Positions 7,961-16,058 of a stretch of DNA of 64,000 bases are shown here, piece by piece. Under the pieces are notes generated by a model. The model saw only the letters and a program-made list of their open reading frames with translations. It did no database searches and had not been told where the DNA came from. The stretch is from DAOUJI01 sp965224415. GTDB taxonomy: Bacteria > Chloroflexota > Dehalococcoidia > Lucifugimonadales > JAGWBF01. Numbering within the stretch: position 1 is the first letter of the stretch; the number at the start of each line of letters is the position of its first letter. Location: NCBI GenBank assembly GCA_965224415.1, contig CBDCZB010000002.1, positions 1 to 64,000 on the forward strand. Direction: 5' to 3'. Made by a program: the position numbers and the translations under genes.

Positions 7961-10194
7961 GACTCCTCCCGCCAGTCCAATTCGAAACATGTGCTAAATG
8001 GAGCCTCCGGCTTTGTGAACCGCGCAGTGGCTCCGAGGTCGGTGGCTAACAGCCGAACGATAGCCAAGCCCAATCCGGTCCCGCCGTATCCGAGTGCGCG
8101 CCGCTCTGCAGAAATCTCCAAGCCTCGTTTAAGGGGTTCGAATAGGCTTTCCGCCCTTTTCAGGTCAATGCCTACTCCAGTGTCCTGAACCCGAATCGCG
8201 CGATCGTTGCCGGATATGGCTGATGAGACTGCTATATGCTTGGTTTCGCTGTCAAGCATCGCATTGGAAGCGTTCATCCACACATTGTGGAAGATGGCCA
8301 TCCAGATCGGATAGCTTGCGTTCGGCAGCAGGATGTCCCGATCTACTTCTGAGACATCGACCCTGACCCCCCGCAGTATCGATCTCATGTTGTCTGCCAT
8401 GTTCTGGACTAGCGACCTTGCCTTGAATCGCGCAACTGTGTTGCGATTACGTTCATCCGTAATGGGAGAGAAGATAGCGCGTGTATCGCGCACGTCCTGG
8501 ATCCAATTCTTGATGTTCGCGGCTATGGGAGCGATCGCTTCACTGATTCCCGGATTCGTCTCTCCAAGATTGTCTAAAGTCTCAGCGTGGTATTCCAAGA
8601 GGCTCAGCTGCTGGTTGAGCTGATGATCGAAAGCGATGGCCGTTGACCCGACCGTTGCCATTGCCCCAAGCAGGCCGGACTGACTCTTGGTCCAATCTGC
8701 TTGTTCGCGGAGAGATTCAACGGTCTTGTCCAGCTCTGTCCTAAGTTCGGTCGCCACTTTCGGGGGAATCTCGCTTTCGTGCTTCTCCAACACGTCCCAA
8801 ACGTTCTTTACGAGGAAATTGGACGCGCCCACACTTCGTTGGGACGCTTTCTCGGTAAGCCTCCGAGCGGCTAAGCGAGTTGCATAGTAGTCCAGTGCGA
8901 ATCGCACGGCGTCTTGAAGTTGATGAAAGGCCCCGTTGCTAACAAGTCGATCCCGGGAAACCTGTATTTGAAGGTGCTGTCCCTGGGCCACGTCACCGAC
9001 TGCCGCCATCCTCGCCTCACGACTTGTGTCGATGTTGACGACACCGAGAACTCGCGAATTGGTCGGCAGATGATTCAACCCCAGATGTACGTTCAAGTCG
9101 GATGGAAGAAGCTGAGACTGCGTCATGCGATGAGCGTGATCGAACTCTAGCCTCAACCAGTCCGCGGCTGGCCCGGCGTAAGGAATGCGGAAGCCGGCAT
9201 CATAGATGTGGACGCCGCCCCACTGCGCCATGTATTCTCGGGCCTGTTGCACCGCTATGCCGTAGGGCTGACGGTATTGTAGGGTGAAGATGCGGATTTC
9301 GAAATCGAGACTGTCGATCAGACACGAGTCCTCTCCCCGAACTGGGACCGAAAGCTTGTAGGGTTGCGTAGCCTGGCCTTCAAGCTCCAACGACAGTGAT
9401 AGTTCTCGCTTCAACGGCCAACTGTCGGAGTCGTCCTTCGACAGTAGTCTTCCCACGATCCGGGATGTGTAAAGATCCAGTATTCGGGCCATCTGAGTGT
9501 TGAACAGAGCAACGGCAGTTGGATCAGGTGAGCTTAAATCCACTTCAAAACCGCCATCCTTAACGTCGGATGTACCAGTCAACGACCGAAACGGAGGCTG
9601 GAGAAACCAGATCTCTCTTGCTAGACTCTGAAACTCCTCGGGATTCCATTCATGCTTGAGCTTCTTGAGGGTGACCGTGGTGCCGTGAGGCTTTTGGAGC
9701 GGGAAGGCGACCTCATCGGGTTGCCGCAACTCATACTCAGCGGTTGCCTGAGTCAATTCTCCAGCTTGAACTGCCGTATCCCAATCCACTATCGCAAACA
9801 GCTCTTGGTCCGTTGACTCTTCCGGAGGTCTGCTTCGATCAGGAATTGAGGTAAGCTCCAACTCGCTGGCCAGAAACTGTACGGCCAGACGCCCTACTCC
9901 TTTTGAGCCGGTCAGTCTGCGCTTCAACACCGGCGAGGTCATCTCGTGGATCTTGTGAGTCGAGCCCACACGCATCCAGCGACTCGCAAAGTCCTCCTCA
10001 GTCATACCGTGACCGTTGTCCGACACCTCTATTGAATCATCTTGGATGCGAATCTCCACTCTCGTCGCGTCTGCGTCGAAACTGTTCTTCACCAACTCGG
10101 CGAGGGCGATGTATTGGCGCCCGACCAGTCGCTCGCCTAACTCGCGAAGCAGCTCCGAATCTACTGTGAAGTGGATGGTTTGCAATTCAGACAC
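7957..10194 (-). CDS. GHKL ATPase with MORC/Hsp90-like N-terminus and histidine-kinase-like C-terminus
   Basis: About 745 residues. The N-terminal ATP-binding Bergerat fold shows the N box ALAELVKNSFDADA, the G1 motif DNGHGM and GSKGVGR, as in MORC, MutL and Hsp90 proteins. The C-terminal end has a second set: an N box (NVWMNASNAM, near residue 637), DTGVGI (near 671) and GYGGTGLGLAI (near 702), as in sensor kinases. A helical region between them (roughly 450-600) could dimerise. There is no transmembrane segment and I see no clear H-box histidine. GTG at 10194 overlaps dcm by 8 bp; an in-frame TTG at 10203 is an alternative start. GHKL ATPases of MORC type are known neighbours of restriction-modification genes. 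Two Bergerat folds in one chain are unusual. Confidence 0.8.
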   Translation of the reverse strand: MSELQTIHFTVDSELLRELGERLVGRQYIALAELVKNSFDADATRVEIRIQDDSIEVSDNGHGMTEEDFASRWMRVGSTHKIHEMTSPVLKRRLTGSKGVGRLAVQFLASELELTSIPDRSRPPEESTDQELFAIVDWDTAVQAGELTQATAEYELRQPDEVAFPLQKPHGTTVTLKKLKHEWNPEEFQSLAREIWFLQPPFRSLTGTSDVKDGGFEVDLSSPDPTAVALFNTQMARILDLYTSRIVGRLLSKDDSDSWPLKRELSLSLELEGQATQPYKLSVPVRGEDSCLIDSLDFEIRIFTLQYRQPYGIAVQQAREYMAQWGGVHIYDAGFRIPYAGPAADWLRLEFDHAHRMTQSQLLPSDLNVHLGLNHLPTNSRVLGVVNIDTSREARMAAVGDVAQGQHLQIQVSRDRLVSNGAFHQLQDAVRFALDYYATRLAARRLTEKASQRSVGASNFLVKNVWDVLEKHESEIPPKVATELRTELDKTVESLREQADWTKSQSGLLGAMATVGSTAIAFDHQLNQQLSLLEYHAETLDNLGETNPGISEAIAPIAANIKNWIQDVRDTRAIFSPITDERNRNTVARFKARSLVQNMADNMRSILRGVRVDVSEVDRDILLPNASYPIWMAIFHNVWMNASNAMLDSETKHIAVSSAISGNDRAIRVQDTGVGIDLKRAESLFEPLKRGLEISAERRALGYGGTGLGLAIVRLLATDLGATARFTKPEAPFSTCFELDWREES

Positions 10195-11401
10195 CCTGTG
10201 CAATCAGGCTTCGGTCTGACGTCCCGGGCTCGTTGAAAGGTTGTGACAAACTCTTCAAGAATGGAATGACCGACTTGCCAATGGCGAACGAAAGCAGAGG
10301 TGGGACGGAATTCCCAATTAGCTTCGCCAAGTGCTTCCGTGCCGGGACTGAGCCGAAATTGACAGAGTCCGGCAACGTTTGCAGTCTGGCGGCCTCGTGT
10401 GGCGTAATCACTCGCCTGCGCGACGGATGCACATATCTGCCCTGTCCCATGCAATTGAAGCCTGTGGTCACTGTCTGCGCGGGAAGATCCCAAACCATTC
10501 GACCGTACATGGCGGTGTAGGTGTGGTCGGACCTATGACATGGAGGCCTCAACTCGTTCGGTAGGTCGGTCTTGTCGTTGTCAAACAGCCAGTCGAGCCG
10601 TGACTGATTTATGGGATACGGAGTGGAGGCGGAATCGAATGTGGTGTCCTTTACGTCATCCTCCAAATCCCCTATGGCCCAGCGAACTGACCTAGGAACG
10701 TGTCCGCAAATTGGAGACTGTAGACCGTCAACTAATGCTTGGGCTTCAAGTTCGCAATCTTGCAGGGCAACTATTATGTGCCGCCGTCGCCGTTGAGGTA
10801 CCCCCAGGTTCGATAGATCGACAACGCCGACACCGACCGAGTATTCAAGAGATTCGAGGCAGTCGATTGTCCTGTGAACTGCCTTCTGCACATCGTGAGT
10901 AACGGTTGGGACGTTCTCAATGATGATTGCCGACGGGCTTAGGACCTGAGCTGCCCTTGCCATACGAAGATAGAGCCCGTTTCTGGGGTCGTCACGCCTA
11001 GTATGATTGTTCAGATTCGAATGGCCCTGACACGGAGGTCCACCCAGCATGAAGTCCAAGCGTCCTACCTGATGCGCAAGCTTGACTTCTGATCTTGTGA
11101 GCCGGGAACCTATTTCCCCATCCAATACCTCTTCGATGGGTTTGCAGATTGTCGTCGCAGTCGGGAACAGATCGCGGTATACGTTCATCGCTATCTGATC
11201 AGAATCCAGGGCCAGTCGAACATCAAGGGAGTACTCAGAGTCGTGTGCCGCTCGCTGTATCCCCAGCGATAGACCGCCACAACCCGAAAAGAGGTCGGCC
11301 ACGTTTATCACAGGCCATGAAGGGTCAGCCGCCGGGACGTCGATGGACCTTAGCGTTGAAGTATCTGCCTGACAAACGTGACAGTCTTTGTAGGCTTTCA
11401 T
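10187..11401 (-). CDS. dcm: DNA (cytosine-5) methyltransferase
   Basis: About 404 residues with the 5mC methyltransferase motifs in order: motif I VADLFSGCGGLSLG, motif IV GGPPCQGHSNLN with the catalytic Cys, motif VI IIENVPT, motif VIII PQRRRRHII, and motifs IX-X ARLQTLPDSVNF and LIGNSVPPLL. The extreme N-terminus has a CHVCQAD pair that could bind metal. ATG 11401 follows the stop of the DprA-like gene by 8 bp. An in-frame TTG at 11443 would overlap it. As first methylase of the vsr/GHKL cluster it probably marks self DNA. The recognition sequence cannot be read from the protein. Confidence 0.92.
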   Translation of the reverse strand: MKAYKDCHVCQADTSTLRSIDVPAADPSWPVINVADLFSGCGGLSLGIQRAAHDSEYSLDVRLALDSDQIAMNVYRDLFPTATTICKPIEEVLDGEIGSRLTRSEVKLAHQVGRLDFMLGGPPCQGHSNLNNHTRRDDPRNGLYLRMARAAQVLSPSAIIIENVPTVTHDVQKAVHRTIDCLESLEYSVGVGVVDLSNLGVPQRRRRHIIVALQDCELEAQALVDGLQSPICGHVPRSVRWAIGDLEDDVKDTTFDSASTPYPINQSRLDWLFDNDKTDLPNELRPPCHRSDHTYTAMYGRMVWDLPAQTVTTGFNCMGQGRYVHPSRRRVITPHEAARLQTLPDSVNFGSVPARKHLAKLIGNSVPPLLSFAIGKSVIPFLKSLSQPFNEPGTSDRSLIAQGV

Positions 11402-11409
11402 GATTTCGT

Positions 11410-11952
11410 CTATTGGCCAACCTGTTTCACGGCGCGTAGCCAAAACGTCTGTACTCCCGCTTCCACCAGATGCTCGTTCGCCGGGCTGTCCAGAGTCAGC
11501 ATTGGCTTGCCGGCATCGGCTAGACGGCGGGTGAATGCATCGGTCTTACTGCCAGGAGCAGCATGGGCGATGAAGACCCGGCTCGCCAGCGACGCCACCA
11601 GGTCGTTGCGCTGGGCCGCGAGCTCCGCCGTGGGGCGTCGGGCCATCGCTGGGAAGGGTGACAGGACCAGCAGGCGGCCGTCATCCAAAGCGGGTCGCCA
11701 GGCACGAGGGATGCGCATGTTGTTGATGCCGCGAGCGGGGCAGACGACCACAGGTTGCTCGCCCCGCAGTAGCAGGCGCAGACATTCCCGCTCCATCGGC
11801 GTCTGGAAGCCTCCAATCACTGGCACGCCAGCATCCCTCATGGCTCTGGCGAGGTCGTAGGTCTTGAGGATGAGGTCGCCGGGGCAGCGATTGGAGCAGA
11901 AGAGGGCAGTCAGCGGCTCTTCAAGCAAGCGCAAGGGTCCTTGATGAGCCAT
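11410..11952 (-). CDS. DprA-like SLOG-domain protein
   Basis: About 180 residues of a Rossmann-like SLOG fold related to DNA-processing protein A: LTALFCSNRCPG, then the glycine-rich GVPVIGGFQTPMERECL, PVVVCPARGINNMRIPRAW, and a final VFIAHAAPGSKTDAFTRRL strand-helix unit. The DNA-binding C-terminal wing of full DprA is missing. ATG 11952 is chosen; TTG 11967 is also possible. It is the first gene of the dcm/GHKL operon, and a MITE copy lies 73 bp upstream. Standalone SLOG proteins of this kind often sit in defence islands as nucleotide sensors or DNA-handling factors. That role here is inferred. Confidence 0.7.
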   Translation of the reverse strand: MAHQGPLRLLEEPLTALFCSNRCPGDLILKTYDLARAMRDAGVPVIGGFQTPMERECLRLLLRGEQPVVVCPARGINNMRIPRAWRPALDDGRLLVLSPFPAMARRPTAELAAQRNDLVASLASRVFIAHAAPGSKTDAFTRRLADAGKPMLTLDSPANEHLVEAGVQTFWLRAVKQVGQ

Positions 11953-12024
11953 CTCCGGTGCCAGCAAGGCTGCGGATGCCTGCTTGCACCGACGGCCCCG
12001 GTTTCATGCGCTAAGCTCAACATT

Positions 12025-12185
12025 GATTCTCTCGTAAAAAGTCTGTGCAGGCCGAATTAGAACAACCGTACCCGCGCCGGGGTACAATATACAGTCTCTG
12101 TTCCGTATACTACCCCAACATACGGTAGCGCGCATATGTGCGAAATTGCTGGAATTTCCTCAAACCGGGTTTTTACGAGGGAATC
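12025..12185. mobile_element. MITE copy 1 (161 bp, 6-bp target duplication)
   Basis: Terminal inverted repeats GATTCTCTCGTAAAAA and TTTTTACGAGGGAATC match at 15 of 16 positions. The flanks carry the direct repeat AACATT (12019-12024 and 12186-12191). A second 161-bp copy lies at 22736-22896. No coding capacity. Inside are small hairpins such as TACCC..GGGTA and CCGTAT..ATACGG. It sits between the CD-NTase-like gene and the DprA-like gene. Confidence 0.88.
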
Positions 12186-12214
12186 AACATTGCCGTGTGC
12201 TTCATTGCTGTGTC

Positions 12215-13054
12215 TCAGTTACCTTCGCAGAACAGATCGGTGAACTCTGCTTTGGTCTTGCAGCGCCTGACCTTGCCGCGCATCTGTCCAAAGTACGTTG
12301 AGGCCCGTTTGCGAGGTCCGGACTCTGCCGGGCCAAGGTATTCGTCCACGTATCTCGACTGCCCCGTGGAATCTGTGATTGGACTCTTCACCGCATTGAT
12401 CGAGTGCCCCAATAGGTGAATGAGCATGGCCTTCGGATCAAGCGGGCCTTGATAATCTGAGAACGCATCGATTGCTAAGGACTCCATGTGGTAGCCACTG
12501 AGCTTCCTGTCCTCTTGCGCGATGAAACAGTCCGCCATAGCCTTGGCAAGCTTGATTATCGGAACTACCCTGCCGTCCCTCGCCGTGATGACTTTGGCGA
12601 GCTTCCTGGCAAAGTCATCAGGCTGCGCCACGTTGCTCCACTGATTGCTCTCCAGGTCGGCAATCCGAACCCCGCCAGATTTGGTCCGTATGGCGGGCAG
12701 TATCTGAATCTCGATCCCGTCGGAGTAGCTGACCGTCACCGCTAGGTTGCCCGCGCTAACGGTATTCTGCCGAAGCCGATCCTGGATGGTGTCCCGCAGG
12801 TACTCTATGGCTCTTGCAGGAGTCTGGTTTACAAGCGAAGACTGGTTCACTATGAGAAGGGCGTCGACATCGCTGAGGCCGGTCACGTAAGTGCCCTTCC
12901 GCACCGAACCTCCAAACATGGTCTGCACCACGTTTCCTTTCTGTCTGAGGAACCCACAAAGGCTTTCTAGGTGCTGAGTGACGGTTCTGGTATTCCTGCG
13001 TTTGTAGCTGGCGAGTAGCCCCTCACAGTACTCATTGAACCTATCGTCTGACAC
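12215..13054 (-). CDS. CD-NTase-like nucleotidyltransferase (CBASS-type cyclase candidate)
   Basis: This 279-residue protein has the nucleotidyltransferase signature FGGSVRKGTYVTGLSDVDAL: GGS at 48-50, Asp62 and Asp64, and a third acidic position in SDGIEIQILPAI (about residue 115). The C-terminal half is helical and ends its core with SPITDSTGQSRYVDEYL, which is like the DPTG..VD..L stretch seen in bacterial cGAS/DncV-like enzymes. All predicted catalytic residues are present. Known relatives make cyclic oligonucleotides on phage infection. No standard CBASS effector lies next to it. The downstream neighbour is a MITE; upstream is a PIN toxin-antitoxin pair. Confidence 0.78.
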   Translation of the reverse strand: MSDDRFNEYCEGLLASYKRRNTRTVTQHLESLCGFLRQKGNVVQTMFGGSVRKGTYVTGLSDVDALLIVNQSSLVNQTPARAIEYLRDTIQDRLRQNTVSAGNLAVTVSYSDGIEIQILPAIRTKSGGVRIADLESNQWSNVAQPDDFARKLAKVITARDGRVVPIIKLAKAMADCFIAQEDRKLSGYHMESLAIDAFSDYQGPLDPKAMLIHLLGHSINAVKSPITDSTGQSRYVDEYLGPAESGPRKRASTYFGQMRGKVRRCKTKAEFTDLFCEGN

Positions 13055-13057
13055 GGG

Positions 13058-13513
13058 TCATGCCTCCGTTTCCGCCTCGACCAGATCGTCCAAGACGACG
13101 ACGGGCAAGTCGTCGACACGGCGAAAGTCGGTGTCGTTGGTGATGAATGCAGCGCAGCCAGCGCGCAGAGCGGTCGCGGCGTGGAGGGCGTCGGGTGTCG
13201 CCAAGCCCGTCTCGGCGCGGATACGGGCGGCGTCTTCCCAAGTTGCCAGGGTTGCGGGGATGAGATCCATCTCCGCAGCGGCAAGGATGGACCGAAAAAG
13301 CATCTCAAGGCGGGCGTTGCCGTCTCGCAAGGGTCTGATTAGGGTTTCCAATGCAACCAGCTCGCTACTTGCTAAAGTGAACCGGCCAGCCCTGGCATCT
13401 TCCCACATCGGGGCCAACAGACCGTGATACGGCTCAACGCGTTCTACGCTGTAGATGATCGCATTGGCGTCGACATAGACCGGGCCGCCGGTGGGCAGTA
13501 TCAACGGCCCCAT
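13058..13513 (-). CDS. PIN-domain toxin (VapC-like)
   Basis: This 151-residue protein has the PIN layout: VYVDANAIIYSVE with the first catalytic Asp, a central Glu in SSELVALETLIRPL, ATPDALHAATALRAG, and the last acidic set in FITNDTDFRRVD. PIN toxins of this class cut RNA. The gene overlaps its antitoxin partner by 13 bp and stops 3 bp before the CD-NTase-like gene starts, so the three may be cotranscribed. Confidence 0.85.
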   Translation of the reverse strand: MGPLILPTGGPVYVDANAIIYSVERVEPYHGLLAPMWEDARAGRFTLASSELVALETLIRPLRDGNARLEMLFRSILAAAEMDLIPATLATWEDAARIRAETGLATPDALHAATALRAGCAAFITNDTDFRRVDDLPVVVLDDLVEAETEA

Positions 13514-13734
13514 GATTCCTTCTCTTCTTTCAAGTAGGCCGCTACGTCCGCCCCCGTCTTGAAAACCAGGCCACCCGGCGCTTCGGCCAGAATGTCAACC
13601 GCGGACCGTCGTTCTGACGCCAGCGACTGGCTGACGACCACGTCAACGGACTCCCCCACAGGGAGCTCCCGGTCCACTATCTCTATCTTGCCTCCCGGCA
13701 GTACGGTCGTCCTGATGTGTAGAGCCTTCTGCAT
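13501..13734 (-). CDS. Antitoxin partner of the PIN toxin
   Basis: This 77-residue protein starts at ATG 13734 behind an AAGGAG site; an upstream in-frame ATG at 13752 lacks one. The N-terminal half (LHIRTTVLPGGKIEIVDRELPVGESVDVVV) looks like the swapped-hairpin AbrB/SpoVT type of DNA-binding fold. The C-terminus is a helix ending ADVAAYLKEEKESWG that would block the toxin. Size, order and overlap are typical of VapBC-like pairs. Confidence 0.7.
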   Translation of the reverse strand: MQKALHIRTTVLPGGKIEIVDRELPVGESVDVVVSQSLASERRSAVDILAEAPGGLVFKTGADVAAYLKEEKESWGR

Positions 13735-13748
13735 GATTCGTGACTCCT

Positions 13749-14420
13749 TCATGTAGTGTATTGCTTTGACGCCGCCCGCATCTCCTTGCCAAACACAAGC
13801 TCGTCATACTTAGTAGTGATTCCGGAGTTCTTCAATATACGAGATCCAAGAGTTCGACATATCAGATAGACGGCAATAGAGTCCGCTATCGAAAACATAT
13901 GCCCGTCGGCGGAGGTACGTTCGATAGAGTGCTTTGACTTGTTGTACACTGCTTGGTTTAGCTCCCTTAGAGCTTCTACCAAGTCAGTGTCAAGAGATCT
14001 GGCCTTACCAAGTTTCAGTATCATGCCGAGGGAGAGAGGACCGTCAATCTTGAGTCGGCGCTTAAGGCTGTTCTCCACGTGGAGACAGGACATAGTCACG
14101 ATGCTTCGAGTAAGCCATTCGAGAGGACTATGCTCAAGGTAGCTACCCACGTACTGAATAGTTCTGAAGATAGCTCTGTCTTCAATTCTGGCCACGGCGG
14201 TAACGCTTCCTCCTTCCGTTATCTCGTTGATGTTGTGCTGTCCCAAACCCGGTATCGTCTCATCAATAAGCATCAAATCCCTGAGCGCGGATTCTCCATC
14301 ACTTACAGCAGCGTTGCCAATCCGAAGTATCTCGGGGCAATGGGATGCGAGGTCAACCGTCCGAAATATCTGATGGATCTCAGGCCGTAAGCCATTGGCG
14401 TGATTGCTGTATTCATACAT
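13749..14420 (-). CDS. Uncharacterised protein next to the toxin-antitoxin pair
   Basis: This 223-residue protein is not recognised. It is mostly helical without a membrane segment. The stretch LHVENSLKRRLKIDGPLSLGMILKLGKA followed by ELNQAVYNKSKHSIERTSADGH looks like a helical domain in which a conserved KH/N-rich loop could be catalytic, as in several Abi-type proteins, but I cannot assign a family. An IS630 element ends 9 bp upstream of the ATG and has probably cut the gene off from its original promoter or from a few N-terminal codons. It may be the missing partner of the CD-NTase-like gene. Confidence 0.55.
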   Translation of the reverse strand: MYEYSNHANGLRPEIHQIFRTVDLASHCPEILRIGNAAVSDGESALRDLMLIDETIPGLGQHNINEITEGGSVTAVARIEDRAIFRTIQYVGSYLEHSPLEWLTRSIVTMSCLHVENSLKRRLKIDGPLSLGMILKLGKARSLDTDLVEALRELNQAVYNKSKHSIERTSADGHMFSIADSIAVYLICRTLGSRILKNSGITTKYDELVFGKEMRAASKQYTT

Positions 14421-14428
14421 CCCTAGTA

Positions 14429-15643
14429 CTGAACCAAATCAGGATTGGCAGGGATAGAGGCGATGGAGTTTGCGTCTGGCGTCTTGGGCAGTGAACCGCC
14501 AGTTAATGGTAGCTCCTATCGCGTTCCGCTCTGACACGCAGGCGCTGACGGCTCTTTCCAGGCTGTCCTCATCTCCGTTGCGTCCGCGCAGGCAGGCCCG
14601 GGCCAGCACGCTGAACTCGATCTCCGCCATATTCAGCCAGCTTCCGTGCTTGGGAGTGTGGTGCAACTCCAGCCGCTTGGCGATGCGCCGGGCCTCGGCC
14701 GCCGGGAAAGTCTCGTAAAGCGAGGCCATCCGATGCGTGTTCAGATTGTCGAGAACCAGCCGAATCACCGGGACATCGGGGTAGGCCTCATCCACCAGCC
14801 ACCGCATCTGCTGAGCGAAGTCCTGCATGGTGCGTTGCCGGGTTATCGCCACGTGGCGCCAGCCCCGGCGAGGCTCACAGGTGAGGAACAGGTTGCGCGT
14901 CCCTCCCCGCTGGTATTCGTAGTCCTCACGCCTCGGCCTCCCAGGCTTTGCCGGCAGCGGTTCCCTCACGTCGGCCAGCAACTGGGTGGAGGTCTCGTCA
15001 AAGCAGACCACCGGCCTCTGCGGATCGTAGGGCTCGGCGTAGAGATCCAGCACGTCCTCCATGGCCGCCACGAACTCTCCACCTACCTTGGGGATGCACC
15101 ATTGTTTCTTGAGCCACGGCTTGAGCGTGTTTTTTTAGCCGCAGGCGGACCGTCTCGGGAGATAAAGACTCCACCAATCCCAACTCCACCACCTTGCCCG
15201 CCAGGGCCCGCATGGTCCAGTGGTCATGACCGTCGGGCACCGGGCTGCAGGCCAAGGCTATCAGGTGGGCCTCCACCCTTTCATCCACCTTTCTGGGCCG
15301 GTTGACCTGGTTATGGTGCCTCAGCACCTCGTCCAGTCCTTCCTCGGCATACCGCCGCTTGGTGCGGAACACGGTCCGCTCCGACACGTCCAGTGCGGTG
15401 GCCACCTGGGGGGCGGTCCAGCCCTCATCTATCTTGATCAGGATGCGGGCCCGGGTAATCGCCTGTGCGGAACTCCTCCCAGCCCTGATCATCTTCCTGA
15501 GCCGTCCCTTTTCCTGTGTTGCCAGCCGGACTCCGTACTTCTCCTGCACCATGACCACCTCACATCCCACAACCCTTCGTCTATCCCCAAGGTAGCATCC
15601 TGTCTGGGCTCACGTACTAACTGACAATGCCAGATTGGCCGAA
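14429..15643 (-). mobile_element. IS630-family insertion sequence
   Basis: About 1.2 kb with imperfect terminal inverted repeats: 14429 onward reads CTGAACCAAATCAGGATTGG, and the complement of the other end reads TTCGGCCAATCTGGCATTG. It is flanked by TA (14427-14428 and 15644-15645), the target duplication expected for this family. Removing the element and one TA restores the palindrome CTAGTACTAG as the insertion site. Confidence 0.75.
14439..15552 (-). CDS. IS630-family transposase in two frames
   Basis: The upstream frame (15552 down to about 15130) encodes the HTH half (EGWTAPQVATALDVSERTVFRTKRR in part). The downstream frame encodes the DDE half with VVCFDETSTQLL, RLVLDNLNTHR and PKHGSWLNMAEIEF, ending at 14439. 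The frames meet at a run of seven A on the coding strand (complement of 15130-15136), a typical slippery site for programmed frameshifting in IS630 elements. The fused protein would be about 370 residues. A simple inactivating indel at this run cannot be excluded. Confidence 0.8.
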
Positions 15644-15695
15644 TACTAGTCACCCCTCCCTGCCCATGCGATACTTGATGTAGTAGCTGCCCACT

Positions 15696-16058
15696 CTACT
15701 CTTCCTCCTCGTCCTCGAAGGAAGTCCTCACCACCAATGCGTGCTCCAACTCGACCTCTTCCCATAGTTCGCTTAGGCTCAGGGCTTCCAACCATATCTT
15801 GTCTACCTTGTCCGTTACGTGGCGGCACTTTGCCAGATTGTAGTTTCCGATGTTCTTGCCAGCATTCAACTTGAACACGGGGTTCTCACTCATTGCGCTC
15901 TCAAGTTCCGGCAGCAAGGCTAAGAGATGTTTCCGCTGCTGTTCAGTCAGCTGCCCCGGTCCGAATGGGGCACTGGCAAAGTTGCTCAGAGTAAGATGAA
16001 AGTCGTCCCCAATTGCAATCCACCAAACGAAAGCCAACTTGCCATTCAAGAAGAGCAT
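15696..16058 (-). CDS. C-terminal fragment of the type IIG-like enzyme
   Basis: These 120 residues (LFLNGKLAFVWWIAIGDDF, GQLTEQQRKHLLALLPELE, NIGNYNLAKCRHVTDKVD) read as the end of the 998-residue protein at 16046-19042, shifted by one frame. Extending this frame upstream gives IRDAS before its first Met, which continues naturally from the longer frame just before its terminal DARFGTRPCSS. The last third of the target-recognition region of such enzymes often ends with a stretch like this. The break is a single-base indel near 16070-16090, either real or a sequencing error. Confidence 0.7.
   Translation of the reverse strand: MLFLNGKLAFVWWIAIGDDFHLTLSNFASAPFGPGQLTEQQRKHLLALLPELESAMSENPVFKLNAGKNIGNYNLAKCRHVTDKVDKIWLEALSLSELWEEVELEHALVVRTSFEDEEEE

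Noticed and set aside
14439..15570. Calling the IS630 transposase two separate genes
   Set aside because: The frames join at an A7 run with continuous homology, so one frameshifted transposase is the better reading.
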